Counted from the stretch's first letter, positions 31,405 through 41,268 are shown. The stretch: 64,000 bases of DNA from Bifidobacterium miconis (GCF_019331735.1 NZ_JAHBBH010000012.1:21508-85507), one strand, 5' to 3'. Translations and numbers: made by a program. Notes: generated by a model not told the origin, from the sequence alone.

Positions 31405-32361
31405 GTGAGCAACGAGCAGCATCAGCAGAACGCAAGCAACACCATCGGCGCCGGCCGCGACCAAGTGACGCAAACCCCGAAGGGCGTCGCGGCGACACTG
31501 TTCGCGGCCTTCTTCTACGGCATGTTTCCGCTGTACTGGGCGGCGCTGGCAAGCGTGCCGTCCATGAACGTGATGCTGTACCGCATCCTCACGGCGGCCA
31601 TCGTCATGCTGCTGTTCATGTTCGCGTCCGGCCGGTGGGCGAGGTTCGTGCGGAGCGTACGCGCCATGTGGCGCACGCAGCGTATTTTCTGGATGGCAAC
31701 AGCTGCAGCCGTGCTCGTCACGGTGAACTGGGTGGTCTACATCTATCTCGTCTCGATCGGACGCACGTCGGAGGCGAGCGCCGCGAACTTCCTCCTGCCG
31801 ATCATCAACATGCTGCTCGCGCTTGTGCTGCTGCGGGAACGCACCACGCGGCTCGGCATCGTGTCCATGCTCGTCGCGCTGGCGGGCGCGGCGCTGTACG
31901 TCGTCGACACCGGGCACGTCCCGGGCGTGGCCATGCTCATGACGTTCAGCTACAGCGGCTACTGCCTGATCAAACGGTTCGTGCCGCTTGATCCGTTCGA
32001 ATCATTGACGTTCGAAACCGGCGTGCTCTCGCCGATCGCGTTCGCGGCGCTCGCCGCGCAGCCGCGGTTCGGCGTGCCGGCGGGCGAACCGTGGTGGGTG
32101 TGGGCGCTGCTCGCCGGCTGTGGCCTGCTCACCGTGATCCCGCTCGTGCTCACGTCGTACGGCGTCAAGCACGCGGCGTTTCTGCTGCTGAGCTTCACCC
32201 AATACATCACGCCGACCATTCAGCTCATTCTCGGCATTCTGGTGTTGGGCGAACGGGTGCCCGCACACCGGTTCGTCTCATTCTCGGTGATCTGGCTCGC
32301 GCTCGCGATCTACACCTTCGATCTCGCCCGGCAGCGTCATCTGCCCCGTTCGGGCAAATAG
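31405..32361 (+). CDS. rarD: EamA/RarD-family transporter
   Basis: 318 aa, ten transmembrane helices in two EamA repeats: GVAATLFAAFFYGMFPLYWA at the start and FLLLSFTQYITPTIQLILG near the end, as in RarD proteins. Family members export small metabolites or drugs; substrate unknown. The GTG start at 31405 directly follows a promoter with no room for a leader; no Shine-Dalgarno is seen. Confidence 0.85.
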   Translation: MSNEQHQQNASNTIGAGRDQVTQTPKGVAATLFAAFFYGMFPLYWAALASVPSMNVMLYRILTAAIVMLLFMFASGRWARFVRSVRAMWRTQRIFWMATAAAVLVTVNWVVYIYLVSIGRTSEASAANFLLPIINMLLALVLLRERTTRLGIVSMLVALAGAALYVVDTGHVPGVAMLMTFSYSGYCLIKRFVPLDPFESLTFETGVLSPIAFAALAAQPRFGVPAGEPWWVWALLAGCGLLTVIPLVLTSYGVKHAAFLLLSFTQYITPTIQLILGILVLGERVPAHRFVSFSVIWLALAIYTFDLARQRHLPRSGK

Positions 32362-32420
32362 GCCGCCATGTCCATGGATCGGAACAAGGCCGTGGCGCTG
32401 ACCATGGGAACCGGAGCGAG

Positions 32421-32476
32421 TTATGCACAATCCAGACAGACCATGTGGATAGCGCGTTTTTCTCCACATATCCACA
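32421..32476. promoter_or_regulatory. Cluster of three near-consensus DnaA boxes
   Basis: TTATGCACA (32421-32429), CTATCCACA on the minus strand (32444-32452) and ATATCCACA (32468-32476), each one base from TTATCCACA, within 56 bp around a T-rich spot. Confidence 0.4.
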
Positions 32477-32527
32477 ATCATCCGGCAAGCGCTGGCATCA
32501 CCAGTCATGTTCCTCTACAGTCAAATC

Positions 32528-33445
32528 ATGAACGGGAACGGTTCCTATGCACTGACATCCTTGTCAGAACTCAAGTATCGACGTATGCGGACCTGCATGC
32601 AGGCGCAACGCCGTACGCGCAACAAACTCGTTTTTGCGATGTCAACGGCATTGGATCTGCTGTCCGTGGAACAGCCGCGCATGTCCGGCATCAACGCGGA
32701 TGATCTCGTCGCCTGCGTGAGGAAAGCGGGAGACCGTCCACGGCTGAGGGACGTGCGCTTTGTGGTGTGGGAGGGCCCTTTGGCAACGGTAGAGGTGGAA
32801 CGCCTCACCTGCGTGGATCCCGTTCATACCTGGATGATGATGGCCTCGCGCCTCGCTCTTGAGGAATTGGTGGTACTCGGCGATTCCATGATGAGAAGGG
32901 ATTTGCGGCTGCGACGAGCAGGCTTGGACGACTTCGAATCGGCTCTGCAGCGATTCAGGGAATGGAAAGCCGAATATCCCGCCGAGCGAAGATTGCCCCG
33001 AGGCTTCAATAACTGCGTGAAAGCGTTGCGTCTGATGAGGGAACGAACGGACTCGTCCATGGAGACGCGGACACGGTTGACGCTGATGCGGTACGGATTG
33101 CCATGCCCGGAAGTCAACCATGCCATTCAGGATCCGCAAACCAGCAGGACGCTGCTACTTGACATGGCGTTCCCGCAATGGCGGGTTGCGGTTGAATATG
33201 ATGGCAGGCATCATGCCTCCCAATGGTTGACCGACAGCAATCGTCGCAAACGCATCGAAGACGCTGGATGGTCGTACGTCCAAGTCACCAGTCTTGATCT
33301 CGGCGCCAAAGACAGCGAAGAGGCCCTCGCCCGACGGGTGGCAGCGCGCATTGCGGACAAATCGGGCCACTTGCTGAAGATATCCGCATGCCGGTCGATC
33401 GCCCGCTGCGCTGACGGCCGATCGTTTCGTTATCTTCCCGGCTGA
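32528..33445 (+). CDS. DUF559 / Vsr-fold nuclease-like protein
   Basis: 305 aa. The C-terminal ~110 residues have the DUF559 (very-short-patch-repair-like) pattern: ETRTRLTLMRYGLPCPEVNH, LLLDMAFPQWRVAVEYDGRHH with the Asp and Glu-Tyr-Asp-Gly core, then RRKRIEDAGWSYVQVT. The N-terminal part looks like the AbiEi-type or helical region often fused to DUF559 in actinobacteria. Base composition is clearly lower in GC than the neighbours, suggesting transfer. ATG 32528 or ATG 32507. Cellular role unknown. Confidence 0.78.
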   Translation: MNGNGSYALTSLSELKYRRMRTCMQAQRRTRNKLVFAMSTALDLLSVEQPRMSGINADDLVACVRKAGDRPRLRDVRFVVWEGPLATVEVERLTCVDPVHTWMMMASRLALEELVVLGDSMMRRDLRLRRAGLDDFESALQRFREWKAEYPAERRLPRGFNNCVKALRLMRERTDSSMETRTRLTLMRYGLPCPEVNHAIQDPQTSRTLLLDMAFPQWRVAVEYDGRHHASQWLTDSNRRKRIEDAGWSYVQVTSLDLGAKDSEEALARRVAARIADKSGHLLKISACRSIARCADGRSFRYLPG

Positions 33446-34050
33446 AATCTTCGGCAACGGGTTTCAACCGGTTCATCGAGCAGACCGATTGGCGATTGCT
33501 GATCATGGTGTCGCCGGAGCCACCCGACATGCGATGCCGTGGCTGAGAGACAAAACAGCATTGCGTTGTGCAGATGGGACAGGCCTATGGACAGCCATGC
33601 CCGCGCTTGTTGATCCGCAACGATATCCTCCGAAAAACGGCGGCGAGCCCATCACGTTCTTTTGTCGGCCCCATTGTTATCGTCTATCTGCGTTCACTGC
33701 GGTACTTTTCCGGTCGAGCGAACATCCATCTTCGTTGAGTGTGGTGGGTCATCAAGGACATTACGAGTACCGACGCTGCCAATCCGCCATTTTTCGGCCT
33801 TTGTATTCGTTGATGGTACACAGACGTACCACACTCGACGAAGATAGATGTCCGCATGATCGAAAAAGTACCGCACTCAACCCAGATAGATGGATTATGG
33901 ATGGATTTAAGGATGAGTCATGCACGAGTCCATACGCCGGACGCCGTCATCTGCCAGAAAGAGGGCGCCGTCATCCATTCAGTCGAATGAGGGTTGCGCC
34001 TTCCGCTCTGCCGCACGTCACTCGCACCGCCCACGTGCCGCCCACGCCGC
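33446..34050. other. 605-bp gene-free region, low GC, repeat-containing
   Basis: No convincing gene. Its composition resembles the DUF559 gene rather than the flanks. It carries the inverted and direct repeats described at 33699-33893. Confidence 0.55.
33699..33893. repeat. Imperfect 47-bp inverted repeat with a third partial copy
   Basis: Arms 33699-33745 and 33828-33874 are inverted copies matching at 40 of 47 positions, six of the seven differences being transitions, with an 82-bp loop. A third, direct copy of the arm end (GTACCGCACTCAAC..AGATAGATG) lies at 33868-33893, 42 bases after the matching part of the right arm. It may be a miniature mobile element or a large RNA hairpin. Confidence 0.65.
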
Positions 34051-35736
34051 TCAACGCCAGCACCGCTCGTAGGGCAGGCCGGTGAGCGATTCGACGACGC
34101 GTCGGGTTTCGGGCGTCACGTCGGCCTTACTGCCGCCGTTGCGCAGACGGGTGATTTCGGCGAGCACGATGCCGTCGGTGCGCTTGTCGATGGTCAGACG
34201 CGAGGAAATGATCCAGCACACGATCATGGCGAACGCGAACCATCCGAGCAGCACCGCACCGAGGCCGATGCGGGCCGCCGGCGTCTGGGCGGCGCGCGTC
34301 GCATCAAAGCCCACGAACGAGAGCACCGCGCCCACCGCGATGGTCGCCAGTCCCGAGCACAGCTGGCGGAACGAGGACTGAATGCCGGAGAACGTGGCGG
34401 AACGGTACCGTCCGGTCACGATCTGATCCACGTCGGCGATGTACGGGAACACGGCCCACGGCAGGTATCCGCACAGCGATTTGAACGCGAAGAACCACAC
34501 CGCGCCGGCCACGGCGAACACGGTCCACCACGTTCCCGGCAAGCTCACGTCGCCCGATCCCGCGCCGGCCCCCGGAGCCAGCATCCACGCGACAAACAGC
34601 CACGCCAGCCCGCTCAGGCATCCGGCGAAGTTGATCGCATACATGCGGCGTGGCCCGAGCTTGGTCATGCCGAGCCCGAACAACGGCATGAGCGGCAGCG
34701 AGATCGCAAGGCATCCGAGCAGCAGCGAGGCGAACGCGGCCGTGTGGTTCCAGTTGTAGACCACGAAGAACACGAACGTCTGCCCGAACACGTCCATCGA
34801 GACCTGCACGAGCAGGTAGATCGCCAAATGCTTGCGGAACACGGAGACGCGCAGCGTGGTCGCGTATTCGCGCAGCACCTTGAGCGCGCGCCGCCACCAG
34901 CCGGCCAGCCCGATATGCCCGTCGCGGATCTCACCGCGCGCGTACGCCCCGAATCCGGCTTCCTCCGGCGTCATTTCCCACGTGAACCGCCATGCGCCGA
35001 ACACGGCGAGCGCGAACAGCACGGTGGTGGTGATGGTGAATGCCATGTACCCGTCGGGCTTGGTTTCGCCGAATACGGCCAGAACGGCGCTGCCGGCGAG
35101 CGGGATGAGCGTGCCCGCGCCGGTGGAGATGAACAGGCGCGTGGTGGACAGTTTGGTGCGCCCGTTGAAATCGGGCGTCATTTCGCCGGGCAGCGGATTG
35201 TATCCGGTGGCGAACGACTGGCCGAGCACGACCCACAGCGCGTAGGTCGCGAAGTACACGCCGACCGGCAGTCCGGGGATCCACAGCAGCACGCCGGTGA
35301 GGATGAGCGGCGACGTGACGAGCAGCATGAGCCGGCGCCGTCCGAACCGCCGGCCGATCGGATAGCGGTAGAGGTTGTCGTCGAAGACGCCGAACAGGAG
35401 TGCGGCGAACGCGCTGATGATGGCGCTCAGGCCGACCACGGTCTGTGCGGTGCCGATGTCCATGCCGCAGAAGCGGGTCCAGAACAGCGTCAGGTAGGTG
35501 GCGCAGACGGTGAGCTGTCCGCCGCCGTAGAAGTCGCCGATGCCGAAACCGATGGCCTGCCGCATGGTGATTTTGCGCGGACCGGGCGTGGCGACGGCGG
35601 CGGCGAGCGCCTTGCTGCCGCCGCTGCCAGCGCCCGTCTTGTCGTTGACGGTCGCGTCGAAGACGTCGGCGCTGGTGTCCATTGCGATGTCGATGGTTGT
35701 GCCGTAGACGTCGGCTGCGTCGGTCGGGGCGGACAA
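34051..35736 (-). CDS. GPH-type MFS sugar transporter
   Basis: 561-aa transporter with 12 predicted helices, of the glycoside-pentoside-hexuronide type: GFGIGDFYGGGQLTVCATYL, FDDNLYRYPIGRRFGRRRLM, PFYIADVDQ-like PYIADVDQIVTGRYRSATFSG. A ~55-residue soluble N-terminus rich in Ala, Thr and Asp precedes helix 1. TTG 35736 is chosen because AAGGAG lies 8 bases upstream; ATG 35682 is an alternative. It follows GH51 across a hairpin and likely imports arabinose-containing oligosaccharides released by the locus; that is inference. Confidence 0.85.
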   Translation of the reverse strand: MSAPTDAADVYGTTIDIAMDTSADVFDATVNDKTGAGSGGSKALAAAVATPGPRKITMRQAIGFGIGDFYGGGQLTVCATYLTLFWTRFCGMDIGTAQTVVGLSAIISAFAALLFGVFDDNLYRYPIGRRFGRRRLMLLVTSPLILTGVLLWIPGLPVGVYFATYALWVVLGQSFATGYNPLPGEMTPDFNGRTKLSTTRLFISTGAGTLIPLAGSAVLAVFGETKPDGYMAFTITTTVLFALAVFGAWRFTWEMTPEEAGFGAYARGEIRDGHIGLAGWWRRALKVLREYATTLRVSVFRKHLAIYLLVQVSMDVFGQTFVFFVVYNWNHTAAFASLLLGCLAISLPLMPLFGLGMTKLGPRRMYAINFAGCLSGLAWLFVAWMLAPGAGAGSGDVSLPGTWWTVFAVAGAVWFFAFKSLCGYLPWAVFPYIADVDQIVTGRYRSATFSGIQSSFRQLCSGLATIAVGAVLSFVGFDATRAAQTPAARIGLGAVLLGWFAFAMIVCWIISSRLTIDKRTDGIVLAEITRLRNGGSKADVTPETRRVVESLTGLPYERCWR

Positions 35737-35840
35737 CGGTGGTGCTCCTTGGTCGGGTCGGATGCGGTTGGTCGGATGCGGTTGGCCAGAGACGTCCGGT
35801 TTGGACGTCTTCGACCGAATGCCGGCTTCGGCATGACAAA

Positions 35841-35890
35841 AGGGAGGCATGCGCAACCCATGTATCGCGTGGGCGGCGCATGCGCTCCCT
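35841..35890 (-). terminator. Long hairpin between GH51 and the sugar transporter gene
   Basis: AGGGAGGCATGCGC pairs with GCGCATGCGCTCCCT, with inner CCCA/TGGG pairing and T4 on the minus strand. A terminator or attenuator that may lower transporter expression relative to GH51. Confidence 0.65.
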
Positions 35891-35923
35891 TCAGTCTAGT
35901 CTCGGCTGATGCCGCGGAGGAAT

Positions 35924-38311
35924 TCAGCGGATGACGAGCGTGGTGAACGACCAGGCCGGCGCCGTGTACGTGCCGGACGCGAGGTCCGCCTCGTGGGCCG
36001 TCGGCCGGGTCGGCGATTCGGCGCCCTTGTCGCCCGCGTACGGATCGTCGCCGGTGAGCACGTTGGCGGTCGCGTTCGCGCGCGCAGCCTCGCTCACGCC
36101 GAGTTCGTCGAGCACCTGCGTCAGGTCGACGTCCGCCGCCTCCGGCAGTGCGTTGACGATGCGGATGTAGTCGACGCCGGCCTCCTCGTCGCGCGAGACG
36201 GACACGGTGCGGCGCGGTTCGTCGGGCACTTCGCGGCCTTCGGCGACGACTTCGCCGTTGATCGTGAGCTTCATCGTCTCGCCGCGATCGGCGACGTCGA
36301 CGCGTACGTCCCACACGGTGCCGGGACGCACGGCGTCCATCGACACTTCGGTGCCGGCGATGTTGTAGCCGGCGCCGTCGCGGATGAGGCCGAGGCCGAA
36401 GCCGCGGCCGAGCGACGTGCGGTTGTGGTTCTTGCCCGCAAGGTCGCCGGAGACGATGTTGACGCCCCACATGCCCTCGTGGTAGGTGACTTTGGCGCGG
36501 ATCGTGTACGCGTCCGCGTGGAGGTCCACGCCGAGGTCGATCGGGCCGTTGCCGCGGTAGGAGACGTCCGGCAGGTCGACGCGCTGGCCGTCGGCGGTTT
36601 CGATGGAGAACTCGCTGAAGTCGGCGTGCGCGCCGCCGTCGATCTTGACGCCGATCGTGTCCGGCAGTTTGCGTCGGAACGCGGTCGTGCCGTCGATCGC
36701 GACCGGCCATGCGGTGTCGGCCGTAGTGGTCGCGTACATCTGCTGCACCCAGTAGCTGTACGGGTGGTAGACGTGCTCGTTGTCGAAGTAGATGAGGTTC
36801 GGGTTCCAGCTGTCGTGGCCGTTCTTGCAGAACAGCGGCGCGTAGGACGCCATGTGCACGACGTCGCCGTTCAATTCCATGCGGCCCATGAACGCGGCTT
36901 CGGACAGGCCGTTGATGAGGCCGGTGCCCCACGAGCCGTATTCGCCGAGGTAGACCTTCGGGCCCTGGCGGTCGGCGTCGTCGTAGTGGTCGAGGTTGTG
37001 GAACCACCAGCTCGGCGCCTGATAGGAGTGCTCGTCGACGATCGGAATGCCGGCTTCGCGCGCGTACGCCCAGCCCTGCTCGTAGTCCTGACCGCTCGGC
37101 GCGGGGCCGACGGTGCCGACGACGGTGATTTCAGGGTGCGCGGCCTTGACCACGTCGAAGATCTGCTGGAAGCGGTTCTTGAACACGTCGTCGATGAGGT
37201 CCTCGTTGCCGATGCCGAGGTATTCGAGGCCGAACGGCTCCGGATGGCCCATTTCGGCGCGCTTGGCGGCCCATGCGTTGGTGGCCGGGTCGGCGTTGCA
37301 GAAGTCGATGAGGCCGAGCACCTCGTCGATGTAGGCGGGCATGTCCTCCTGCGCGACCGGCACCGGGCCTTGGCTCGTGTTCTGGCAGCTCGCGCCGGCC
37401 GGCAGTACGGGCAGGGGCTTCGCACCGATGGTTTCGCACAGGCGGAAGTACTCGTAGAAGCCGATGCGGAACGACTGGTGGTAGCCCCACACGTTGAAGT
37501 TGTGCGGGCGGTGCTCCACGTCGCCGATGGTGCGATCCCAGTGGTACATGTTGCTCATGCCGAGGCCGTGCGTGATGCAGCCTCCGGGGAAGCGCATGAA
37601 GCGCGGGTGCAGTTCGTCGAGCGCCTTCACCAGATCCGGACGGAAGTGTTCGAGGCCCTTGTACGTGGTGCGCGGCTCGCACGAGACGAAGTCCACGTCG
37701 ACGACGCCGGGCTGGTCGAACGCGACGCGCAGCATGCCCTGCGACGCGACGACCGGCTTGTCGCCGGCGTCGTCGGACGCGTCGGCTTCCGGCACGGTCA
37801 GTTCGGCGTGCAGCCACGACCAGTCGCCGCCCGCGTACGATGCCGGCGCGGTCAGTTCAGCCGTGGCGAGCGGCGTGCCGTCGTCGCCGACGAGCGCGAC
37901 GGTCAGCGGCAGTTCGCGGTCGTGCGCGCGCGTCCACACGCTGAAGTCGTACGTTTCGCCGGCGCGGAACACCATGCCGTCGAAGCCGATGTTTTCGAGC
38001 GCGACCGGACCGCCGTCGACCGAGCCGACCTCGACGACCGCATAGTGCGGGTTTTCGGTCGCGACCGGCGCGGCCTCGCGCACGCCGAACGCGGCGAACG
38101 AGCCGGCGGGCACGATCTTGCGCCACGCGGTGTAGTTGCTCCAGTCGTTCTTGTCGGCGCGGTTGTATTCGAACGCGCCGTTCTGCACGAGCTCGCTGTT
38201 GAGGCCGCCGTCGCCCGAATAGCTGATGTCCTCGAAGAAAATGCCCCACAGATCGGTGCTGACCTTGCGCACGCCCGCCTTGTCGAGCGTCGCGACGAGT
38301 TTGTCCGTCAT
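35924..38311 (-). CDS. GH51 alpha-L-arabinofuranosidase
   Basis: 795 aa, removes alpha-L-arabinofuranosyl residues with retention. Order: N-terminal strand (FFEDISYSGDGGLNSELVQN), a carbohydrate-binding-like insert (~85-210), TIM barrel (RFPGGCITHGL) with acid/base Glu370 (GIGNED) and nucleophile Glu457 (YLGEYGSWG), and C-terminal beta-sandwich extending to LVIR. This long architecture matches other bifidobacterial GH51. No signal peptide, so intracellular. AAAGGAG before ATG 38311. Confidence 0.93.
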   Translation of the reverse strand: MTDKLVATLDKAGVRKVSTDLWGIFFEDISYSGDGGLNSELVQNGAFEYNRADKNDWSNYTAWRKIVPAGSFAAFGVREAAPVATENPHYAVVEVGSVDGGPVALENIGFDGMVFRAGETYDFSVWTRAHDRELPLTVALVGDDGTPLATAELTAPASYAGGDWSWLHAELTVPEADASDDAGDKPVVASQGMLRVAFDQPGVVDVDFVSCEPRTTYKGLEHFRPDLVKALDELHPRFMRFPGGCITHGLGMSNMYHWDRTIGDVEHRPHNFNVWGYHQSFRIGFYEYFRLCETIGAKPLPVLPAGASCQNTSQGPVPVAQEDMPAYIDEVLGLIDFCNADPATNAWAAKRAEMGHPEPFGLEYLGIGNEDLIDDVFKNRFQQIFDVVKAAHPEITVVGTVGPAPSGQDYEQGWAYAREAGIPIVDEHSYQAPSWWFHNLDHYDDADRQGPKVYLGEYGSWGTGLINGLSEAAFMGRMELNGDVVHMASYAPLFCKNGHDSWNPNLIYFDNEHVYHPYSYWVQQMYATTTADTAWPVAIDGTTAFRRKLPDTIGVKIDGGAHADFSEFSIETADGQRVDLPDVSYRGNGPIDLGVDLHADAYTIRAKVTYHEGMWGVNIVSGDLAGKNHNRTSLGRGFGLGLIRDGAGYNIAGTEVSMDAVRPGTVWDVRVDVADRGETMKLTINGEVVAEGREVPDEPRRTVSVSRDEEAGVDYIRIVNALPEAADVDLTQVLDELGVSEAARANATANVLTGDDPYAGDKGAESPTRPTAHEADLASGTYTAPAWSFTTLVIR

Positions 38312-38460
38312 GAAAAGTCTCCTTTGATGATTGATACAGGCTGCGTTATGGCAGCGGACGAAGAACGCGTGCGGCCGCCGTGCATCGGCAGGTGACAGCG
38401 TATTGGCATACGTCGAACCTGCTGATGTGCGGCGGACGCTCCGTTATTCGTTCGATGGGC

Positions 38461-39858
38461 TTACTTGCGATCAAGGGCGATCCAGAGAGCGCCGTGCGCC
38501 GGGATCGTGCCGGTGATGATGCGGTCCGCGCCTTCACCTTCGATGCGTACGTCGGCGGGCTTGCCGGGCGCGCCGGCGAACAGGTCGGTGAGCGTCCAGT
38601 CGTCGTCGCGCGCGTCGAGGCCGACGATGGACTGCAGCTGGATGTTGCCGCCGATCTCGAAGTCGTCGGAGCCGGTCCAGAACAGGGCCGCGTAGTGACC
38701 GCCGGCGTGCGCGGAGGGCGTGCCGTCGGCCCAGTCGGCCGCGTCGGCGGCCCACACGATGAATTCGCCGCGGTAGGAGTCGTCCTCCCACCAGTGCTTG
38801 AAGATGCGTTCGCGCACGGTTTCGCGGTTGTTGGTCGAGCCGGCGAGCACTTCGCGCAGGGCCGGATTGGCGAGCAGCGCGATCGTCTCGGGCGTGCTGG
38901 TCGGCAGGTCGCCGCCGACCATGAGCGGCGAGCGGCCCATGCACCACAGGGCGAGCAGCGTCTTCTGCTCGTCGAGCGTCAGACGGGACTGGCGGTCGTC
39001 GCCGCGCTCGGCGCGAAGGCCGATGTGGCCGAACGGCACCATGTCGGCGTCTGCCCAGTGACCGGTCGTCTGGAACGGAGCCCAGCGGGCGAGGCGCGCG
39101 AACTGCTGGTAGATGTCCTCCCAGCGGTCCCACAGGTCGTCGGAGATGCGCCACATCTGCGCGTTCTCGCGCAGGAAGTCGACGTAGCTGGTCGCGACCC
39201 AGCCGCCGGGAGAGAGGGACAGATCGATGGAACGGCCGTACTTGGCTTCGGCCTTGGCGATCGCACGGTGGTAGGCGGCGATCTCGTCGGAGTGGAACGG
39301 GGTCTGCATGTCGTCGACCTTGAGGAAGTCAAGCCCCCACGAGGCGAACAAGTCGAGCTGCGCGTCGTACCATGCCTGCGCGCCCGGATGCTTCTGGTTG
39401 AGGCCGTAGTTGTCGGGGTTCCACTTGCACACGTGTTCGAGGTCGACCACGTCCTTGGCGCCGTATTCGGTGCCGAGCACGGGCAGGTTCTTGTCGACGG
39501 CGATGCGCGGGATGCCGCGCATCATGTGCACGCCGAGCTTGAGACCCAGCTCGTGCACGGCGGCGGCGAGCGGGCCGAAGCCCTTGCCGTCGGCGGCGGA
39601 CGGGAAGCGCACCGGATCGGGCAGCTGGCGGCCGTATTCGTCGAGGATGAGCGGCGCGTTGCTGTTGTAGCCGTGGGCGCGGGCGGTCGGGTCGTACCAG
39701 TCGATGTCGATGACCAGCGTGTCCCAGCCGGCGTCCTTGAGGTGTTCGGCCATGAACCGCGCGTTGGCGAGCACCTCCTCCTCGTTGACGGTGGTTCCGT
39801 AGGAATCCCAGCTGTTCCAGCCCATCGGCGGGCGCCATGCCTGAGGAAGATTCGCCAT
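38461..39858 (-). CDS. GH27 alpha-galactosidase / beta-L-arabinopyranosidase
   Basis: 465 aa. Family 27 barrel: PPMGWNSWDSYG, nucleophile Asp182 (FLKVDD), acid/base Asp240 or Asp241 (WRISDDLWDRW). Members act on alpha-D-galactosides or beta-L-arabinopyranosides; in arabinogalactan-degrading bifidobacteria GH27 enzymes of the second type are known, and the neighbouring GH51 favours it. Intracellular. ATG 39858. An operator palindrome lies 39 bases upstream. Confidence 0.9.
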   Translation of the reverse strand: MANLPQAWRPPMGWNSWDSYGTTVNEEEVLANARFMAEHLKDAGWDTLVIDIDWYDPTARAHGYNSNAPLILDEYGRQLPDPVRFPSAADGKGFGPLAAAVHELGLKLGVHMMRGIPRIAVDKNLPVLGTEYGAKDVVDLEHVCKWNPDNYGLNQKHPGAQAWYDAQLDLFASWGLDFLKVDDMQTPFHSDEIAAYHRAIAKAEAKYGRSIDLSLSPGGWVATSYVDFLRENAQMWRISDDLWDRWEDIYQQFARLARWAPFQTTGHWADADMVPFGHIGLRAERGDDRQSRLTLDEQKTLLALWCMGRSPLMVGGDLPTSTPETIALLANPALREVLAGSTNNRETVRERIFKHWWEDDSYRGEFIVWAADAADWADGTPSAHAGGHYAALFWTGSDDFEIGGNIQLQSIVGLDARDDDWTLTDLFAGAPGKPADVRIEGEGADRIITGTIPAHGALWIALDRK

Positions 39859-39896
39859 TGTGACCTGCTTTCGTCTGTGTAGTAAATCGCAAGCTA

Positions 39897-39914
39897 ATAT
39901 GTACCGATACATAT
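39897..39914. promoter_or_regulatory. LacI operator before GH27
   Basis: ATATGTACCGATACATAT: perfect 7-bp arms ATATGTA / TACATAT around CCGA. Best copy of the shared operator. Confidence 0.7.
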
Positions 39915-40018
39915 TTTATCGGCAAATCTCAATACGACAACCGGCAAGCCTTTCGGAGAGTCGCCCAGCATTGCAACGTTCTGCGACACGCAACCATGAT
40001 TTTACAAGCGGCGATTTT

Positions 40019-40036
40019 CTGCATACCGTTACATAA
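40019..40036. promoter_or_regulatory. Operator half-palindrome before lacI (autoregulation)
   Basis: The right part ACCGTTACATAA matches the site at 43838; the left arm is degraded (CTGCAT). It sits ~100 bases before the lacI start. Confidence 0.45.
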
Positions 40037-40134
40037 CTAAGTTGCATAATTGATGACGGTGCAGCCGGCGATGCACGGCAATGCCCCGTGCACGGGCCGC
40101 GGCGACAAGCCGGACGACCGCAAAGGAGACAATC

Positions 40135-41262
40135 ATGGCAAACGGCAAAACGACACTGCGCGACGTGGCGGCCGCGGCCGGCGTCTCCCCTATGACCGCG
40201 TCAAACGCGCTGCACGGCAAGGCCGGCGTCAAGGAATCGACGCGCGCCAAGGTCCTCGCCGCGGCCGAGCGGCTCGACTATCGCATCAACCTGACGGCCA
40301 GCATGCTCAAGTCGGGCCGCAGCAACATCATCCACATCATCGTCAACGAATTCGATTCGCCGTTCTATTCCAAGCTCGTACAGGCGCTCGCCACGGCGAC
40401 CACCGAACGCGGCCTCACGCCGTTCGTCGAACAAACCCGATACTCGCCCACCGCGGCCGAACGCGCGCTCACCCGCAACCCGTTCTCCGACCAGCTGTTC
40501 GACGGCGAAATCATCCACGCCTCCGGCCTCGGCACCAACCTGCCGCTCGCCCGCATGAACGCCGGCCGGCCGCTCGTGCTCATCGACGGCTGCGAGGAAA
40601 CGCCCAGCGTGGACACGGTGAACTTCCCCAACGAAGACGGCGCGCGGGCCGCCGTGCAGCATCTCATCGAACGCGGCTGCCGCCATATCGCGATCGTCGG
40701 CGGCGAGTTCGTGCCGCGCGCAGAGCTCGCGCACGTCGAAACCTCGTACGGGCTGCGCCTGCGCGGAGCGAGCGGGGCCCTGCTCGACGCTGGGCTGGCA
40801 TACGACGAGTCGATCATGTTCTACGGGTACAACAGCGACTACGGCATCAAGGCGGGCCACGCGATCGGCGACGCGATTCTCGCGGTCGGCGAATCCTCCG
40901 GCAGGCCGTTCGACGGCGTGTTCTGCGCGAACGACTATGCGGCGTTCGGCGTGATCCGCGGGCTGAAGGACCGCGGGCTGCGCGTGCCGGACGACGTGAA
41001 GGTGATCGGCATCGACGGCACGAGCTTCGGCGCGTATTCGACGCCGACGCTGAGCACCATTCAGGTCGACCTCGACCAGCTCGCCCAGTTCGCGCTCGAT
41101 ATGATCACGCGCCGCATCGAACGGCGCAACACCGTCAACGGCGCCGGAGCATCCACAGGTTCCGCCGGCGCGGACACCGGCTCCGTGGCCGACGCGTCGG
41201 ACCAGCCGACGCGCGCCACCATCGGCTACCGCCTCATCGCCCGCGAATCCACCGGCGCCTGA
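40135..41262 (+). CDS. LacI-family transcriptional regulator
   Basis: 375 aa. N-terminal helix-turn-helix and hinge (TTLRDVAAAAGVSPMTASNA; LNGKAGV-type LHGKAGVKESTR), followed by a periplasmic-binding-like sensor (~62-345) with FDGVFCANDYAAFGVIRGL. A Ser/Ala/Gly/Asp-rich insertion at ~345-365 precedes the C-terminus. AAAGGAG before ATG 40135. It lies between GH27 and GH78, and copies of one operator type flank all three genes, so it probably controls them and GH43 (43999). The ligand is probably an arabinose- or rhamnose-containing sugar (inference). Confidence 0.92.
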   Translation: MANGKTTLRDVAAAAGVSPMTASNALHGKAGVKESTRAKVLAAAERLDYRINLTASMLKSGRSNIIHIIVNEFDSPFYSKLVQALATATTERGLTPFVEQTRYSPTAAERALTRNPFSDQLFDGEIIHASGLGTNLPLARMNAGRPLVLIDGCEETPSVDTVNFPNEDGARAAVQHLIERGCRHIAIVGGEFVPRAELAHVETSYGLRLRGASGALLDAGLAYDESIMFYGYNSDYGIKAGHAIGDAILAVGESSGRPFDGVFCANDYAAFGVIRGLKDRGLRVPDDVKVIGIDGTSFGAYSTPTLSTIQVDLDQLAQFALDMITRRIERRNTVNGAGASTGSAGADTGSVADASDQPTRATIGYRLIARESTGA

Positions 41263-41268
41263 CACGCA

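Noticed and set aside
33489..34085. 198-codon plus-strand frame in the low-GC patch
   Set aside because: It runs across the inverted repeat and into the transporter gene end, has no ribosome site, and shows no domain or codon pattern of a real protein.
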